Counted from the stretch's first letter, positions 36,266 to 44,694 are shown. The stretch is 64,000 bases of DNA from Ktedonobacteria bacterium brp13 (GCA_015099395.1 AP024096.1:6861485-6925484); one strand, 5' to 3'. The notes: generated by a model from the sequence alone, not told the origin. Program-made: numbers and translations.

Positions 36266-36513
36266 ACTTCTATTTCCTCATAGTCGTAATCAGGGTCGTA
36301 CTCTGGCTCAGTTATTGGATCGCCGTTCTTAGCTTTCAGCCTGTCTTTCAGCCCTCGTATAGCCAGCTTATAGCGGGCGTTATCCTCTCTGAGAAGGGCA
36401 TACTTGAGCCGAACGTTGACGGACGCCTCACCTTTGTTGTAGCCAAAGAGAAAACCAATCAGGAACGTAATGACAGTGCCGATCAGGATAGTGATAAAAA
36501 TTGCGAGAATCAT
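36262..36513 (-). CDS. Small single-pass membrane phage protein
   Basis: An 83-residue protein. The first 25 residues form one transmembrane helix (ILAIFITILIGTVITFLIGF). A charged helical part and an acidic tail (DPDYDYEEIEV) follow. The ATG at 36513 gives the cleanest membrane start. A palindrome variant (36536) sits just upstream of it. It could be a superinfection or host-takeover factor, but nothing shows this directly. Confidence 0.68.
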   Translation of the reverse strand: MILAIFITILIGTVITFLIGFLFGYNKGEASVNVRLKYALLREDNARYKLAIRGLKDRLKAKNGDPITEPEYDPDYDYEEIEV

Positions 36514-36561
36514 GATGTATCTCCAGTGCACCCAACCCTTGCAAGGCTGAGAGCGATGTGT

Positions 36562-36774
36562 TTATTTCACCTGAAATTCAATACTTTTAGACATTGCGTC
36601 TTTCTTATAAACAAGCCGATAGTGGCCTGGATCTAAGTTCAGTTCAATCATGCCTGTTTCTGATGCTGTTTTTTCAACAAACTTGAACCATTTCATGCCG
36701 CCACGAGGCCCGATGACCAATACCATGATCTTGCAGACCTTGCCGCTGGGAGCCTGTAGAGTTGTTTGTGGCAT
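36562..36774 (-). CDS. Small early phage protein, unknown
   Basis: A 70-residue, probably beta-sandwich protein (KVCKIMVLVIGPRGGMKWF ... LNLDPGHYRLVYK). No family is known to me. It lies only 3 bp after the upstream gene. Confidence 0.62.
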   Translation of the reverse strand: MPQTTLQAPSGKVCKIMVLVIGPRGGMKWFKFVEKTASETGMIELNLDPGHYRLVYKKDAMSKSIEFQVK

Positions 36775-36777
36775 TAT

Positions 36778-37161
36778 CTAGCTCCTTTTCTTGCCAATAA
36801 TTTGAGGCCAACGGTCACACATTGCTCTGGCATGTTGGCGAATATCGCCGAACATATTGCGAGCATGGATACAACCAGGGAACCATTGATAGAGTCTTCC
36901 ACCAAGTGTTTTATCTGGGCAGGTGAAGATGTCCAGTGCTGCTTTGTTCGGATAGTGAATATTTGACTCATCAGTGAGTGTGAGAATGGCATAGTGTCCA
37001 TCCTCTTCTCGCTCACACACGGTCCATTCAGGGATGCCGCCGTTGGCGTAATCATTGATAAGGATATTCAATGGGACCCTCTCTCCAAGCTTGAGTGATG
37101 CCAGCACACCATGTATAGCTCTGGCATCACTCAGAGGTTTATTGTCAGCTCGTGCTTGCAT
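36778..37161 (-). CDS. Early phage protein, unknown
   Basis: A 127-residue protein without a recognised domain. It has three Cys residues (TVCEREED, IFTCPDK, PGCIHAR) and a basic C-terminus (QIIGKKRS). It lies 3 bp after the upstream gene's stop. Confidence 0.62.
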   Translation of the reverse strand: MQARADNKPLSDARAIHGVLASLKLGERVPLNILINDYANGGIPEWTVCEREEDGHYAILTLTDESNIHYPNKAALDIFTCPDKTLGGRLYQWFPGCIHARNMFGDIRQHARAMCDRWPQIIGKKRS

Positions 37162-37164
37162 TGC

Positions 37165-37506
37165 TTATACCTCTACCCCTGCAAGGGATGTTTGCAGTTC
37201 TTTCATGTCTACTAAAATCTCTTCAAATGCCGGTTGTCCTTCAAAGTGGATGCCGGCGAATGTGATGCCGCCTGGTGCGAACGCAAGGATTGCCAGGCTT
37301 TCGCATAGGACATTCACAGCTTTGCGCGTTTCGCCTTTGACGCGATACAGTATGGCGTCGCCATGCTCGCCCAGATACACAGCGTGGCCGCTCACACGCT
37401 CTAATTGCCAGTCGCTGATATCGCCTTGGTTGGCGATATCAGCGATCATCAGCGGAACAATAGCTTCCAGATGCAGTTTGAGAAGAAAATCAGTGTGCTC
37501 GCTCAT
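37165..37506 (-). CDS. Early phage protein, unknown
   Basis: A 113-residue acidic protein of mixed helix and strand. No family is recognised. The palindrome at 37176 supplies its C-terminus (TSLAGVEV), so the repeat has become the last codons of the gene. Confidence 0.62.
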   Translation of the reverse strand: MSEHTDFLLKLHLEAIVPLMIADIANQGDISDWQLERVSGHAVYLGEHGDAILYRVKGETRKAVNVLCESLAILAFAPGGITFAGIHFEGQPAFEEILVDMKELQTSLAGVEV

Positions 37507-37515
37507 GCTCGTCCT

Positions 37516-38151
37516 CTATACCTTGTGGTTGAATGCGTATGCATACAGGGTGCTATTGAGATTTTGAGCAGCGCCTGTTTCGCTTCTTACAATGATCTCA
37601 GTGCGTGTTCTGTAGTAGTCTCCGTGTCCGATGTCTTCGCCCAAACGACAGACTCTGATATAGTAAAAGCTTCCATGTCCTTCGGTTGGATAGGGCACAT
37701 GTTTGTCAATCGCATCGTAGAGCTTGCTGAAATTTGTTGCCGTGATGTGATCATCATCGCCAGGGCCATAGCCCAGAACGAAGTACACGCCCTTCATTTC
37801 TTCTTGCAGTTGCGCCTTATATGCCTCTAAGCTCATGCCAGCAGGAGGTGTAATGACCCCTGCAAGGGTTCCATCAGGATTGCTGATGAGGTGCATATAC
37901 TGAGCCTTTGGGTCATCCTGAGGAGGTGTGATGCAGGATGTGCACACATTATCACCAGCGACCTCATGCAGGATGCCATCTTGTGGGCGCTCGCCGCATG
38001 ACTCACACAAGCCAAGCTGCTGATTGAGGATTTTAGCTAGGTTGTCGTAATTTTCTTGTAATTCCTTTGATATAGACAGCCAAGAGGAAGCATATGTGTC
38101 TATGAGTGCATAGGCATCGTGCACCTTTTCGCCAGTAAGTAACTTGATCAT
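37516..38151 (-). CDS. Early phage protein with zinc knuckles
   Basis: A 211-residue protein. CESCGERP (about residue 49) and CTSC (about 73) form a probable zinc site after a helical N-terminus. The rest is a mixed domain (MKGVYFVLGYGPGDDDHI, GSFYYIRVCRLGEDIGHGDYYRTR). The palindrome at 37857 codes for TLAGVITP. It abuts the upstream gene with no gap. Confidence 0.65.
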   Translation of the reverse strand: MIKLLTGEKVHDAYALIDTYASSWLSISKELQENYDNLAKILNQQLGLCESCGERPQDGILHEVAGDNVCTSCITPPQDDPKAQYMHLISNPDGTLAGVITPPAGMSLEAYKAQLQEEMKGVYFVLGYGPGDDDHITATNFSKLYDAIDKHVPYPTEGHGSFYYIRVCRLGEDIGHGDYYRTRTEIIVRSETGAAQNLNSTLYAYAFNHKV

Positions 38152-38412
38152 TTATTCTTTCCAATCTTTTGCCGCATCGGGCAGATATCGCTTCACTGCT
38201 TCATATCTTTTTTGCTGCTCGGGCGTCCCTCTTATATCTTTGGGCTGCCCTACTGCCTGTTGCTCTTTACGTGAGAGCCTCCTGCGAATGTGATAGGCGG
38301 ATCCAGTCCACTCTTCCCACTGCCCCAGTGCCTCATCTCCAACCCCTGCAAGGGCTTCAAGTGTCTGCTTGTGCAGAAAGTCTTTATCAGCAGGCCAACC
38401 AGGGAGAGGCAT
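38152..38412 (-). CDS. Small early phage protein, unknown
   Basis: An 86-residue, highly charged helical protein (RRLSRKEQQAVGQPKDIRGTPEQQKRYEAVKRYLP). ATG at 38412 and GTG at 38430 are both possible starts. The palindrome at 38343 codes for EALAGVGD. Confidence 0.6.
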   Translation of the reverse strand: MPLPGWPADKDFLHKQTLEALAGVGDEALGQWEEWTGSAYHIRRRLSRKEQQAVGQPKDIRGTPEQQKRYEAVKRYLPDAAKDWKE

Positions 38413-38454
38413 TATCGAAGCGTGCCACACGGGCCCGCCAAAGTTGAGCTTTAT

Positions 38455-38583
38455 TCATTCGTGCCCTGAATTGACTGTCAGGCGGGCGCTAAAGCCGTTG
38501 CCAACGCGCCCAAACTGTGGATGGATTGTCTCCACTGCGAGCCTGCAATGGTGTGTGAGTGCGAGCTGCTGTCTCTTGTTCAT
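38455..38583 (-). CDS. Possible 42-residue phage protein
   Basis: A short frame fills the gap between its neighbours. It has ATG at 38583 with AGGAC upstream, a basic helical start (MNKRQQLALTHHCRLAVETI) and a stop overlapping another ATG. Its position in an otherwise gap-free operon supports it. No homology is known to me. Confidence 0.45.
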   Translation of the reverse strand: MNKRQQLALTHHCRLAVETIHPQFGRVGNGFSARLTVNSGHE

Positions 38584-38653
38584 GTTGTGTCCTGTTGATG
38601 TATCAATGAGCACTGGACTGGATGGAGAGCGCAGCCCAGTGCATGTAAAGAGG

Positions 38654-39184
38654 CTAGTAGATAAGTATGTCGACGTCTGATGTATCGGTCTCGTCTTCTG
38701 GGATACCAGCGGCGTGTTTGACGTAGCCCAACACGCGATCCTCATTGCTGGTGGAGTTGATGTAGCGCCCATCTTTACCATAGAGCTCGTATTTATCCTG
38801 GTATGATTGAGGATCGCTAAGTTCCTTCAGCGTAAGTCCGTGTTTCTCTGCGAGTGCGAAGGCTTCTGCTTTCACCTCAGCAATACGCTTTATTTCGTCA
38901 TTCTCAGCCTGTTTGCAGTCTGCTTTGAATTGCTGTAGCGCAGCGACGAGGGCGTCTACTTCATCGATGGTGACCTCGAAGCACTTTGGCTTTCTATCGG
39001 TACGAATTTTCGTGAATGCGATTGATGTGTTATAGATGTCCGCATACAACTCATCAAAGCCACTTCTGTAGTCATGGCTGAGGCGGACGGTGCGCCGTTT
39101 ATGACGACCCTCTTCAGTGTTGCTATAAACAACTTCGAATGTTGCCTGCTCTGTCTGCTTGTTCTCTTCTGTCTGCTGTGTCAT
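38654..39184 (-). CDS. First gene of the leftward early operon, unknown
   Basis: A 176-residue acidic protein. A beta-rich N-terminal part (ATFEVVYSNTEEGRHKRRTVRLS) leads to a helical middle and an acidic C-terminus (PEDETDTSDVDILIY). No known family. It is the first product of the strong leftward promoter at 39241-39269, so it would be made early and in quantity. That is a common place for host-takeover or anti-defence proteins. Confidence 0.68.
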   Translation of the reverse strand: MTQQTEENKQTEQATFEVVYSNTEEGRHKRRTVRLSHDYRSGFDELYADIYNTSIAFTKIRTDRKPKCFEVTIDEVDALVAALQQFKADCKQAENDEIKRIAEVKAEAFALAEKHGLTLKELSDPQSYQDKYELYGKDGRYINSTSNEDRVLGYVKHAAGIPEDETDTSDVDILIY

Positions 39185-39240
39185 TGGATTGGTCCTTCTT
39201 TCTTGCTGTAAAAAATCATACTTTTATTGAACTTGTTGTA

Positions 39241-39269
39241 ACTATACTGAACTTTAATCAATTTGTCAA
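39241..39269 (-). promoter_or_regulatory. Early leftward promoter
   Basis: Read leftward: TTGACA (39269-39264), a 17-bp spacer containing AAAGTTCA, and TATAGT (39246-39241). It lies 57 bp before the first leftward early gene. Confidence 0.88.
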
Positions 39270-39304
39270 CAACATAGTGCATATTCATTAACTTTGTTAA
39301 ACTA

Positions 39305-39333
39305 TTGACAATTATCATGAACTTGTCTATACT
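39305..39333 (+). promoter_or_regulatory. Early rightward promoter
   Basis: TTGACA, a 17-bp spacer with ATGAACTT, and TATACT. It lies 50 bp before the first gene of the replication operon. TTAACTTTGTTAAAC between the two promoters looks like an added operator. Confidence 0.88.
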
Positions 39334-39382
39334 GCACTTACGATCTTCTCTAGTCCAATCCAATAAAAATGAGGAAAAACGA

Positions 39383-39703
39383 ATGAGCACCAATGTTGCC
39401 CCAACTCCCGAGCAGGATCAAGCACCTAAGCAGGATCGCACCTATACACGCACTCCAATGGGAGTGATCACACAATATGAGATTGCAAGCAATGAGCACT
39501 TATATCTTGTGGAGATTTGGAGAGGGAATGTCAGCCGCTGCACATGCCACACGCGATCATGCCAGCACGGTCGTCTATCGCTTCTCTTAGAAGAGCAGTG
39601 GCAGGCACTGAATGCGCCTGAGGCTCCCGAGTCTTGCTCTTCCTGTGGTCGTATGGCACGCATGCAGCGTGGCCTTGCTTACTGTTCTAACTGCGCTTCG
39701 TAG
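39383..39703 (+). CDS. Early phage protein with zinc ribbon
   Basis: A 106-residue protein that opens the rightward replication operon. A basic N-terminus is followed by CTCHTRSCQH and a C-terminal zinc ribbon CSSCGRMA..YCSNC, which suggests two metal sites and nucleic-acid binding. The start at 39383 follows GAGGAAAAACGA; the longer frame begins inside the promoter and is excluded. Confidence 0.72.
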   Translation: MSTNVAPTPEQDQAPKQDRTYTRTPMGVITQYEIASNEHLYLVEIWRGNVSRCTCHTRSCQHGRLSLLLEEQWQALNAPEAPESCSSCGRMARMQRGLAYCSNCAS

Positions 39704-39749
39704 CTTTTTTTATTCTTAATTTTTCTATATATGAGAGGGGCTTCCTGAT

Positions 39750-40235
39750 ATGCAAATGAAAGAACTTATTATGCAGACAACAGTATCCGATTCGCTGGTG
39801 TGTTCAGCGACTCTACCTTTACCGCCGGGGGTCAATGCGAGCTATAAGATTGTTCGCGTGCCTACACGCTCTTATAAGAATGGCATGATGGTCTACGCAA
39901 GTCGTTTGGGCGCAACGCCTGCCCTGGAGGAATTCAAGCAAAGCGCCACGTTCGCACTTGCAGGTCTTGAGACAGCTTCTATCAATTGGGGCCTGGTTGA
40001 ATCCATTAAATTGAATAAATATAAAACACCTCTTCGCGTTGTGATCAAATTTTTCTATCCAACCTTGTGGAAGTGCGATGTCGACGGAGGCATTAAGGCC
40101 GTGCAGGATGTCGTATTCAAAAAGCTTGAGCTCAATGACAACCTGGTCGTCGAGCTGGTTGCAAAGAAATTCGATGACAAGTTTAACCCTCGTGTTGAGA
40201 TCGAAATTACCTGTGTATCTCATACCGGAAAGTAA
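39750..40235 (+). CDS. RusA-like Holliday-junction resolvase
   Basis: A 161-residue protein. The C-terminal stretch CDVDGGIKAVQD followed by LNDNLVVELVAKK matches the RusA pattern (D-x-D-N/G ... K ... D ... DDxxV), whose Asp residues bind Mg for cutting four-way DNA junctions. An N-terminal PLPPGVNASYK fits the family start. It would resolve recombination or replication intermediates before packaging. The start is uncertain; ATG codons at 39750, 39756 and 39771 are in frame. Confidence 0.82.
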   Translation: MQMKELIMQTTVSDSLVCSATLPLPPGVNASYKIVRVPTRSYKNGMMVYASRLGATPALEEFKQSATFALAGLETASINWGLVESIKLNKYKTPLRVVIKFFYPTLWKCDVDGGIKAVQDVVFKKLELNDNLVVELVAKKFDDKFNPRVEIEITCVSHTGK

Positions 40236-40241
40236 AATCGT

Positions 40242-41921
40242 ATGGTTGCTACATTGCCCAAACAATCCATTGACGAACTTGCAAGGGACTACATCAACTC
40301 CCTTGCAAGGGGCGTCATGCCAACGAGCAGGCCAGATCTCGAACAGTGGGAAAATATCATTGCCAGTCTGGAGATCGCTTTCTTAAAAGTGGAACGTGCT
40401 GGTGGCGATATCCCTGCTGCTATGCACAACGTGCTCGCAACGCTCTATAAAACCAATCCTGACCTGTGCGATCTCATGCAACCAGGTCCGACAATTGAAG
40501 ACATTGAGATGCCAGAGGAGAGCGACATCCCGCCTTTGCCAGTTCAGTGTCAATTGGACTCTAGCCTTGCAAGGGATGCATTCCCAATCTTGGATACTTA
40601 TGTTGAGTTTAGTCGCAAGGCCAGCCCTGAGGGCTATGATGACTTTCACCCAATGGTAGGGATGTGGATGTTCTCTGTTGTCGCTGCAAGGCGGGTGTAC
40701 TTGCCAATGCAGCTAGACCGCTTCTATGGCAATCTCATGATTGGGCTATTTGGCAAGTCGTCGCTTTTTGCAAAGTCGCTCACAGCAAAGACGGCGAAGC
40801 ATGTGCTGAATGCAGCTGGCCTTGGGCATCTCGTAAGCCTTTCTCGCACATCACCATCAAAGCTCCTCTCCAACATGGCAGGCTCACGTATTCCGACAGA
40901 CTATGAAGACTGGCCTGCTGAGAAGCAAGAGTACTTCAGAAAATGTCTTGCGATGAGCGCGCAGAAAGGGTTGTTTTTTGATGAGCTGGGGAAGTTCATT
41001 CAGGCCATGTTGCGCAAGGGTTCAACAACATCGGATTTTGCAGATATCTTCCTTGAATTGGACGGGTGCCCAGATGTGTTTGGGCAAGACACCCAGGCGC
41101 GTAATTCCGAGCCGATACAGAAACCCTACCTTGCGCTCCTGGGCGCGATGACACCTGCCAATTTGAAGGAGAACGCATCAGCTGGTGCGGACTTCTGGAC
41201 AGACGGGTTTTGGGGTCGCTTCAGTTTCGTGGCGGCCCCACCTGGCGCGTATAAGGATGAAGCCCTTGAGCCTGGCGATCTTCCAATTCCAGAAGAGTTG
41301 ATCCAACCTTTACGGGATTGGCATAGGCGCCTTGGTGTGCCACTCTGCGATATAACTGAAATTATCGACGAAAATAATAAGAAGACAGGCCGCTATCTCA
41401 TTGAGCGGCAAGAGCTCCCAGAAACCGCTTGCGCGATCGATCATGAAGCCTATCAGGCATGGAAGCGTTATCGTAGCGCCCTCAAAAAAATGATTGCCAG
41501 CTTTCCACACGAAGACTTTGCTTCCAACTACGCACGCCTGCCAGAAACAGCCCTCCGTATGGCAATTCTTATGGCATCACTTTCTGGTGAGAATAACCGC
41601 ATTACATTGAAGCATTGGGCAAAGGCGCAAGAGCTCGCTGAACTGCTGCGTAAAAACCTTCACGAGCTCTACAGACAAGTTAATTGCAATGACTACCAGA
41701 GCGAAACCACAAAGCTTGAGGAGAGCATCCTGACGAAGATGCACATCCTCAAAGATAAGGGAGTGGACGGTATTACCGTTGCTCAACTCAAAAGCAGATA
41801 TCTCAAAAATACATCCATCAAGATGCTGACAGACTTGATGGAAAGCATGACGAAGGCGGGCATCCTCAAGAAGGATACCACCGCGCATGCCACGAAGGGT
41901 AAATACTTTTTATTGGACTGA
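40242..41921 (+). CDS. DUF3987-type replication protein
   Basis: A 559-residue protein of the DUF3987 type found in phages next to primases. The core (FYGNLMIGLFGKSSLFAKSLTA, LSRTSPSKLLSNM, GLFFDELGKF, FWGRFSFV) follows an AAA/RecA-like plan, but the Walker A is degenerate, without GK[ST] in the usual place. A C-terminal winged helix is likely (GITVAQLKSRYLKN). It is expected to act with the primase downstream. Three palindromes lie inside it, two only 24 bp apart near the start (coding DELARDY and SLARGV). Confidence 0.75.
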   Translation: MVATLPKQSIDELARDYINSLARGVMPTSRPDLEQWENIIASLEIAFLKVERAGGDIPAAMHNVLATLYKTNPDLCDLMQPGPTIEDIEMPEESDIPPLPVQCQLDSSLARDAFPILDTYVEFSRKASPEGYDDFHPMVGMWMFSVVAARRVYLPMQLDRFYGNLMIGLFGKSSLFAKSLTAKTAKHVLNAAGLGHLVSLSRTSPSKLLSNMAGSRIPTDYEDWPAEKQEYFRKCLAMSAQKGLFFDELGKFIQAMLRKGSTTSDFADIFLELDGCPDVFGQDTQARNSEPIQKPYLALLGAMTPANLKENASAGADFWTDGFWGRFSFVAAPPGAYKDEALEPGDLPIPEELIQPLRDWHRRLGVPLCDITEIIDENNKKTGRYLIERQELPETACAIDHEAYQAWKRYRSALKKMIASFPHEDFASNYARLPETALRMAILMASLSGENNRITLKHWAKAQELAELLRKNLHELYRQVNCNDYQSETTKLEESILTKMHILKDKGVDGITVAQLKSRYLKNTSIKMLTDLMESMTKAGILKKDTTAHATKGKYFLLD

Positions 41922-41934
41922 CAAACATGCGAGA

Positions 41935-42102
41935 GTAGTGAAAGTAGAAAGTAGCTATACACACATATCTCTTATCCTTATCCCCTGCAAGGGGTATAGA
42001 TACACAAATAAATAAATAAATAAAAATAGTCTTTAATACGTATCTTCTACTTTCTACTTTTACTACCTTCTACTTTGACACAACATACCCTTGCAAGGGT
42101 AG
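41935..42102. repeat. Noncoding element with inverted repeats, related to 26.1 kb element
   Basis: The gap between the DUF3987 and primase genes holds 20-bp inverted arms (41935-41954 and 42047-42066, one mismatch, built of GTAGAAA units). It also has CCCCTGCAAGGGG, a run of AAAT repeats, AATACGTATCTTC and CCCTTGCAAGGG. The same order of parts appears at 26058-26201. A/T-rich iterated DNA next to primase genes is a usual setting for a phage replication origin. Confidence 0.75.
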
Positions 42103-42116
42103 AGAGGGAGAAACCA

Positions 42117-43310
42117 ATGCCAACACTATCAACAAAATGGGATATCGTTTCAGCGTTTGAGCATTTTGCAAACATTCAAACAGTTGGGAGGGAGGGCGAT
42201 GTGCATGGTGTTTCAGAAATACATGCCAATTGTCCCTGGTGTCCGGGCAGTAAAGATAGCTTTATCTTGCGCCGTGAAACAGGCCAATTTACACATGCCG
42301 TCCGATCAGGTGGCTGTGGAGCGAGTGGTGATATTATCGATTTACTGACCAGTGATCTCGTTGGGATGACACGTCAAGAGGCCCTCATAGAGGCTGAAAT
42401 TGAGGATGTCCAGTTTAGCGACCAGGAGCCCAACACGCGCCACGTCAACAGCAAGGATGTCGCGCCTTCAAAGAAGTGGCAAGAGGCTGCCACGCTCATC
42501 ATGCAGCGTGCAGAACGGTTTCTGTGGCACACTGGTAGCAAGACAGGAAAACAGGCGCTTGAGTACTTGCATTCCCGCGGCTTGAAAGATGAAACCATCA
42601 AAAAGGCACACATCGGCTACGTGCCGCTCATGCCTGATGGGCAATGGTATCAGGGTAGCTTTGAAGATTGGGGCTTAAACCCGGATGACTTCCCGACAAA
42701 GGATTGTGTGAAGGTCGCCTCTGGCATCTTGATCCCGTGGTTTGTGGGCGGCCAGGTGTGGAAATTGGCAGTGAAGAGACCTGGGCAAGAGCATGATTAT
42801 ATTCAGGTTGATGGCAGCTCCGAGCCACTGTATGGAGTGGACGGCTTGCAGTATGGAGAGATCTGCATGATGGTGGAAGGGGAGATCGACTGCTTGTCTG
42901 TGCAACAGGAAGCAGGAGATTTGCTTAATTGTGTGGCCACTGGATCTAGCGCAAAAGGGCGGTCCGGTCGTTGGATCACAGAATTGTCTTTGGCAAGCTT
43001 TATCCTTCAAAGCTTTGATGAGGATCCATCTGGTGATGATGGTGCGAAGTTCTGGCTCGACACATTTGAGCTAGAAAGCAACATTGCGCGATGGTCACCG
43101 ATGAGCTGGAATGATCCGAACGCCCTCTTGCAGGCTCAAGGTGAGGCGTATATAACATTACGCGAATGGGCGCGCTTGGGTGTAGAGATGGCCCGCTATA
43201 ATATGCGTATAGCCACAGGACACTCATCCCTTGCAAGGGAAGCACAGGCCAGCGTTGAGGATCACTTCGAGCTTGATGAGGAGGCGATTGCAGATGCAGA
43301 AGCCTGGTAG
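42117..43310 (+). CDS. DnaG-like phage primase
   Basis: A 397-residue primase. An N-terminal CHC2-like zinc domain (HANCPWCPGSKDS ... SGGCGASGDIIDLL) is followed by DnaG-type elements (LEYLHSRGLKDETIKKAHIGY) and a Toprim motif (MMVEGEIDCLSVQQEAG). It would lay RNA primers at phage forks. The start at 42117 follows GAGAGGGAG, directly after a palindrome. A second palindrome (43228) lies near its end, coding SSLAREAQ. Together with the DUF3987 gene it makes the core of the replication module. Confidence 0.9.
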   Translation: MPTLSTKWDIVSAFEHFANIQTVGREGDVHGVSEIHANCPWCPGSKDSFILRRETGQFTHAVRSGGCGASGDIIDLLTSDLVGMTRQEALIEAEIEDVQFSDQEPNTRHVNSKDVAPSKKWQEAATLIMQRAERFLWHTGSKTGKQALEYLHSRGLKDETIKKAHIGYVPLMPDGQWYQGSFEDWGLNPDDFPTKDCVKVASGILIPWFVGGQVWKLAVKRPGQEHDYIQVDGSSEPLYGVDGLQYGEICMMVEGEIDCLSVQQEAGDLLNCVATGSSAKGRSGRWITELSLASFILQSFDEDPSGDDGAKFWLDTFELESNIARWSPMSWNDPNALLQAQGEAYITLREWARLGVEMARYNMRIATGHSSLAREAQASVEDHFELDEEAIADAEAW

Positions 43311-43692
43311 TCTCGCCGAATATGTCCATCTACATCCTGAAGGATTTCGCGTGGCATACGAGCCAGTGGCATTGCCACATCTGCCGCGATTAAAGTGTCC
43401 ACACCAGGAGATCACGAGCGTGCGTGTCTCTGACACCATGACGGCCCCTAAAGTGTCGCCACGTGGCTGTATCGGCAAGCCACTGGCCAGTGGCTGGTGT
43501 GCAGAACACCAGGTCGCACAGGAGCTCTTAGAGATCGGCGCGAAGCTGCGCTACCCTGAAATCTTTATGGGCAAGACAGGAGCGCGTGGTATTTTCTGTG
43601 GATTGATCCACTGGGAAAGATATGCCGAGGTGACCTCTGCCAAATTTCTAAAAGAAGATGTCAATGTCTTGCGCATCCGATTTGATCTCTGA
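43294..43692 (+). CDS. Phage protein, unknown
   Basis: A 132-residue protein whose start (ATG 43294 after GAGGAGG) overlaps the end of the primase gene. It has four Cys (LKCPHQE, PRGCIGKP, GWCAEH, IFCGL) that may form a zinc site. No family is recognised. It ends the rightward operon; a terminator follows. Confidence 0.68.
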   Translation: MQKPGSLAEYVHLHPEGFRVAYEPVALPHLPRLKCPHQEITSVRVSDTMTAPKVSPRGCIGKPLASGWCAEHQVAQELLEIGAKLRYPEIFMGKTGARGIFCGLIHWERYAEVTSAKFLKEDVNVLRIRFDL

Positions 43693-43709
43693 GATTATTC
43701 AGTTTATTC

Positions 43710-43740
43710 AGCCCTGGTGCCCGCTGCCAGGGCTTTTTTA
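43710..43740 (+). terminator. Terminator of the rightward replication operon
   Basis: AGCCCTGG and CCAGGGCT pair around a 9-nt loop and are followed by TTTTTT. Confidence 0.92.
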
Positions 43741-43793
43741 TGTACCAATATGTACCAATCTTTTACTATCTTTTACTAAAAGTTATATATTAC

Positions 43794-43822
43794 TTGATTA
43801 TATTTGGTTTAAATCCTATAAT
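43794..43822 (+). promoter_or_regulatory. Rightward promoter with downstream operator repeats
   Basis: TTGATT, a 17-bp spacer and TATAAT. Downstream (about 43847-43893) lie CTTAACGAAAGTTTAG and repeated TGTAACTT units. ACTTAACGAAAGT is an exact inverted copy of a 13-mer at about 46848 in the next control region. Confidence 0.75.
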
Positions 43823-43960
43823 TATTATGAAAATTGGTGATACTTAACGAAAGTTTAGCAAACTTGGTGTAACTTAGTGTAACTTACTGCAAGAGAGGTA
43901 CTTTACTAGAAATTATCAGAAATTAACCTGCGAGAATACGAGAGGGAGAAAAGAATCAAT

Positions 43961-44236
43961 ATGGCTGTACCACAATTTCAACTAGAAGCAACGATGGAAG
44001 CCGATGGCGTTGCATATTATAATATGGCGGACGCCGCCATATTCGCTGGCATGACGATCCATGGCTTAAATAAGCGCGTCGATCGATGGAATGAGGAGCA
44101 TAAAGACGCCTGGGAAAAAGATCATAAAAAAGACGACGAGCCAATAGAGAAGGTTCCATTTGGAGGACGTTCCAAATATTATAAGCGTGATGACTTACGA
44201 CGCCTGTTTAACTTGTCGGTCAGTGCAAACAAATAA
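43961..44236 (+). CDS. Excisionase/MerR-like DNA-binding protein
   Basis: A 91-residue protein with a winged-helix layout. An N-terminal helix-turn-helix (ADAAIFAGMTIHGLNKRVDRW) is followed by a charged loop and a wing ending KYYKRDDLRRLF, as in excisionase-type proteins. It has its own promoter with operator repeats and a terminator, so it stands alone as a regulator. A role at the shared early operators is possible but not shown. Confidence 0.72.
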   Translation: MAVPQFQLEATMEADGVAYYNMADAAIFAGMTIHGLNKRVDRWNEEHKDAWEKDHKKDDEPIEKVPFGGRSKYYKRDDLRRLFNLSVSANK

Positions 44237-44260
44237 CATTACATAACAACATTACATAAC

Positions 44261-44298
44261 AAAAGGGGTCGCTACTTGAAATGAGTAGTGGCCCTTTT
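44261..44298. terminator. Terminator between convergent genes
   Basis: AAAAGGGG..CTACT pairs with AGTAG..CCCTTTTT with small bulges; A- and T-runs on both sides allow it to act in both directions. It is preceded by two copies of AACATTACATAAC. Confidence 0.8.
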
Positions 44299-44318
44299 TA
44301 TAGTTACAGTTATAAATA

Positions 44319-44579
44319 TTATGCGGCTTTGTATGCAGCAATAGCAGCGCTGAGAACAAGTCGTCGCTCCAGTTCTTCTGGAGAGAGAACGAAAGGAATA
44401 GGCAGAGGTGCTGCGTCGCCAGATTCAAGATCATACGCTGCGACCTCCAGCGTTTTTTCTTTTTTCTGGAATGCGATATCGATCTCCAGATTGCCGCGAA
44501 CGAGAGATAGTGAGATCTCGTCATCGTTCTCAATGATTGGGGATTGTGCTTGTGGCTGTTGACTAGGGAAGATTGACAT
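44319..44579 (-). CDS. Small phage protein, unknown
   Basis: An 86-residue protein. The middle is beta-rich (ISLSLVRGNLEIDIAFQKK) and the C-terminus helical and Ala-rich. The start at 44579 follows AGAAGG. It is transcribed from the strong promoter at 44665-44694, about 85 bp upstream, as a single gene. No family is recognised. Confidence 0.65.
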   Translation of the reverse strand: MSIFPSQQPQAQSPIIENDDEISLSLVRGNLEIDIAFQKKEKTLEVAAYDLESGDAAPLPIPFVLSPEELERRLVLSAAIAAYKAA

Positions 44580-44664
44580 ACTATGCCTTCTTTCGATTTT
44601 CACAATGAATAAACACAAACTTTAGATTTACTATATATACTTCCACCCAACATTTATCAATACA

Positions 44665-44694
44665 ATTATAGTGAACTTGTGTAACCTATGTCAA
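44665..44694 (-). promoter_or_regulatory. Leftward promoter of the small gene at 44.5 kb
   Basis: Read leftward: TTGACA (44694-44689), an 18-bp spacer containing AAGTTCAC, and TATAAT (44670-44665). It shares the early-operator half-site. Confidence 0.85.
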
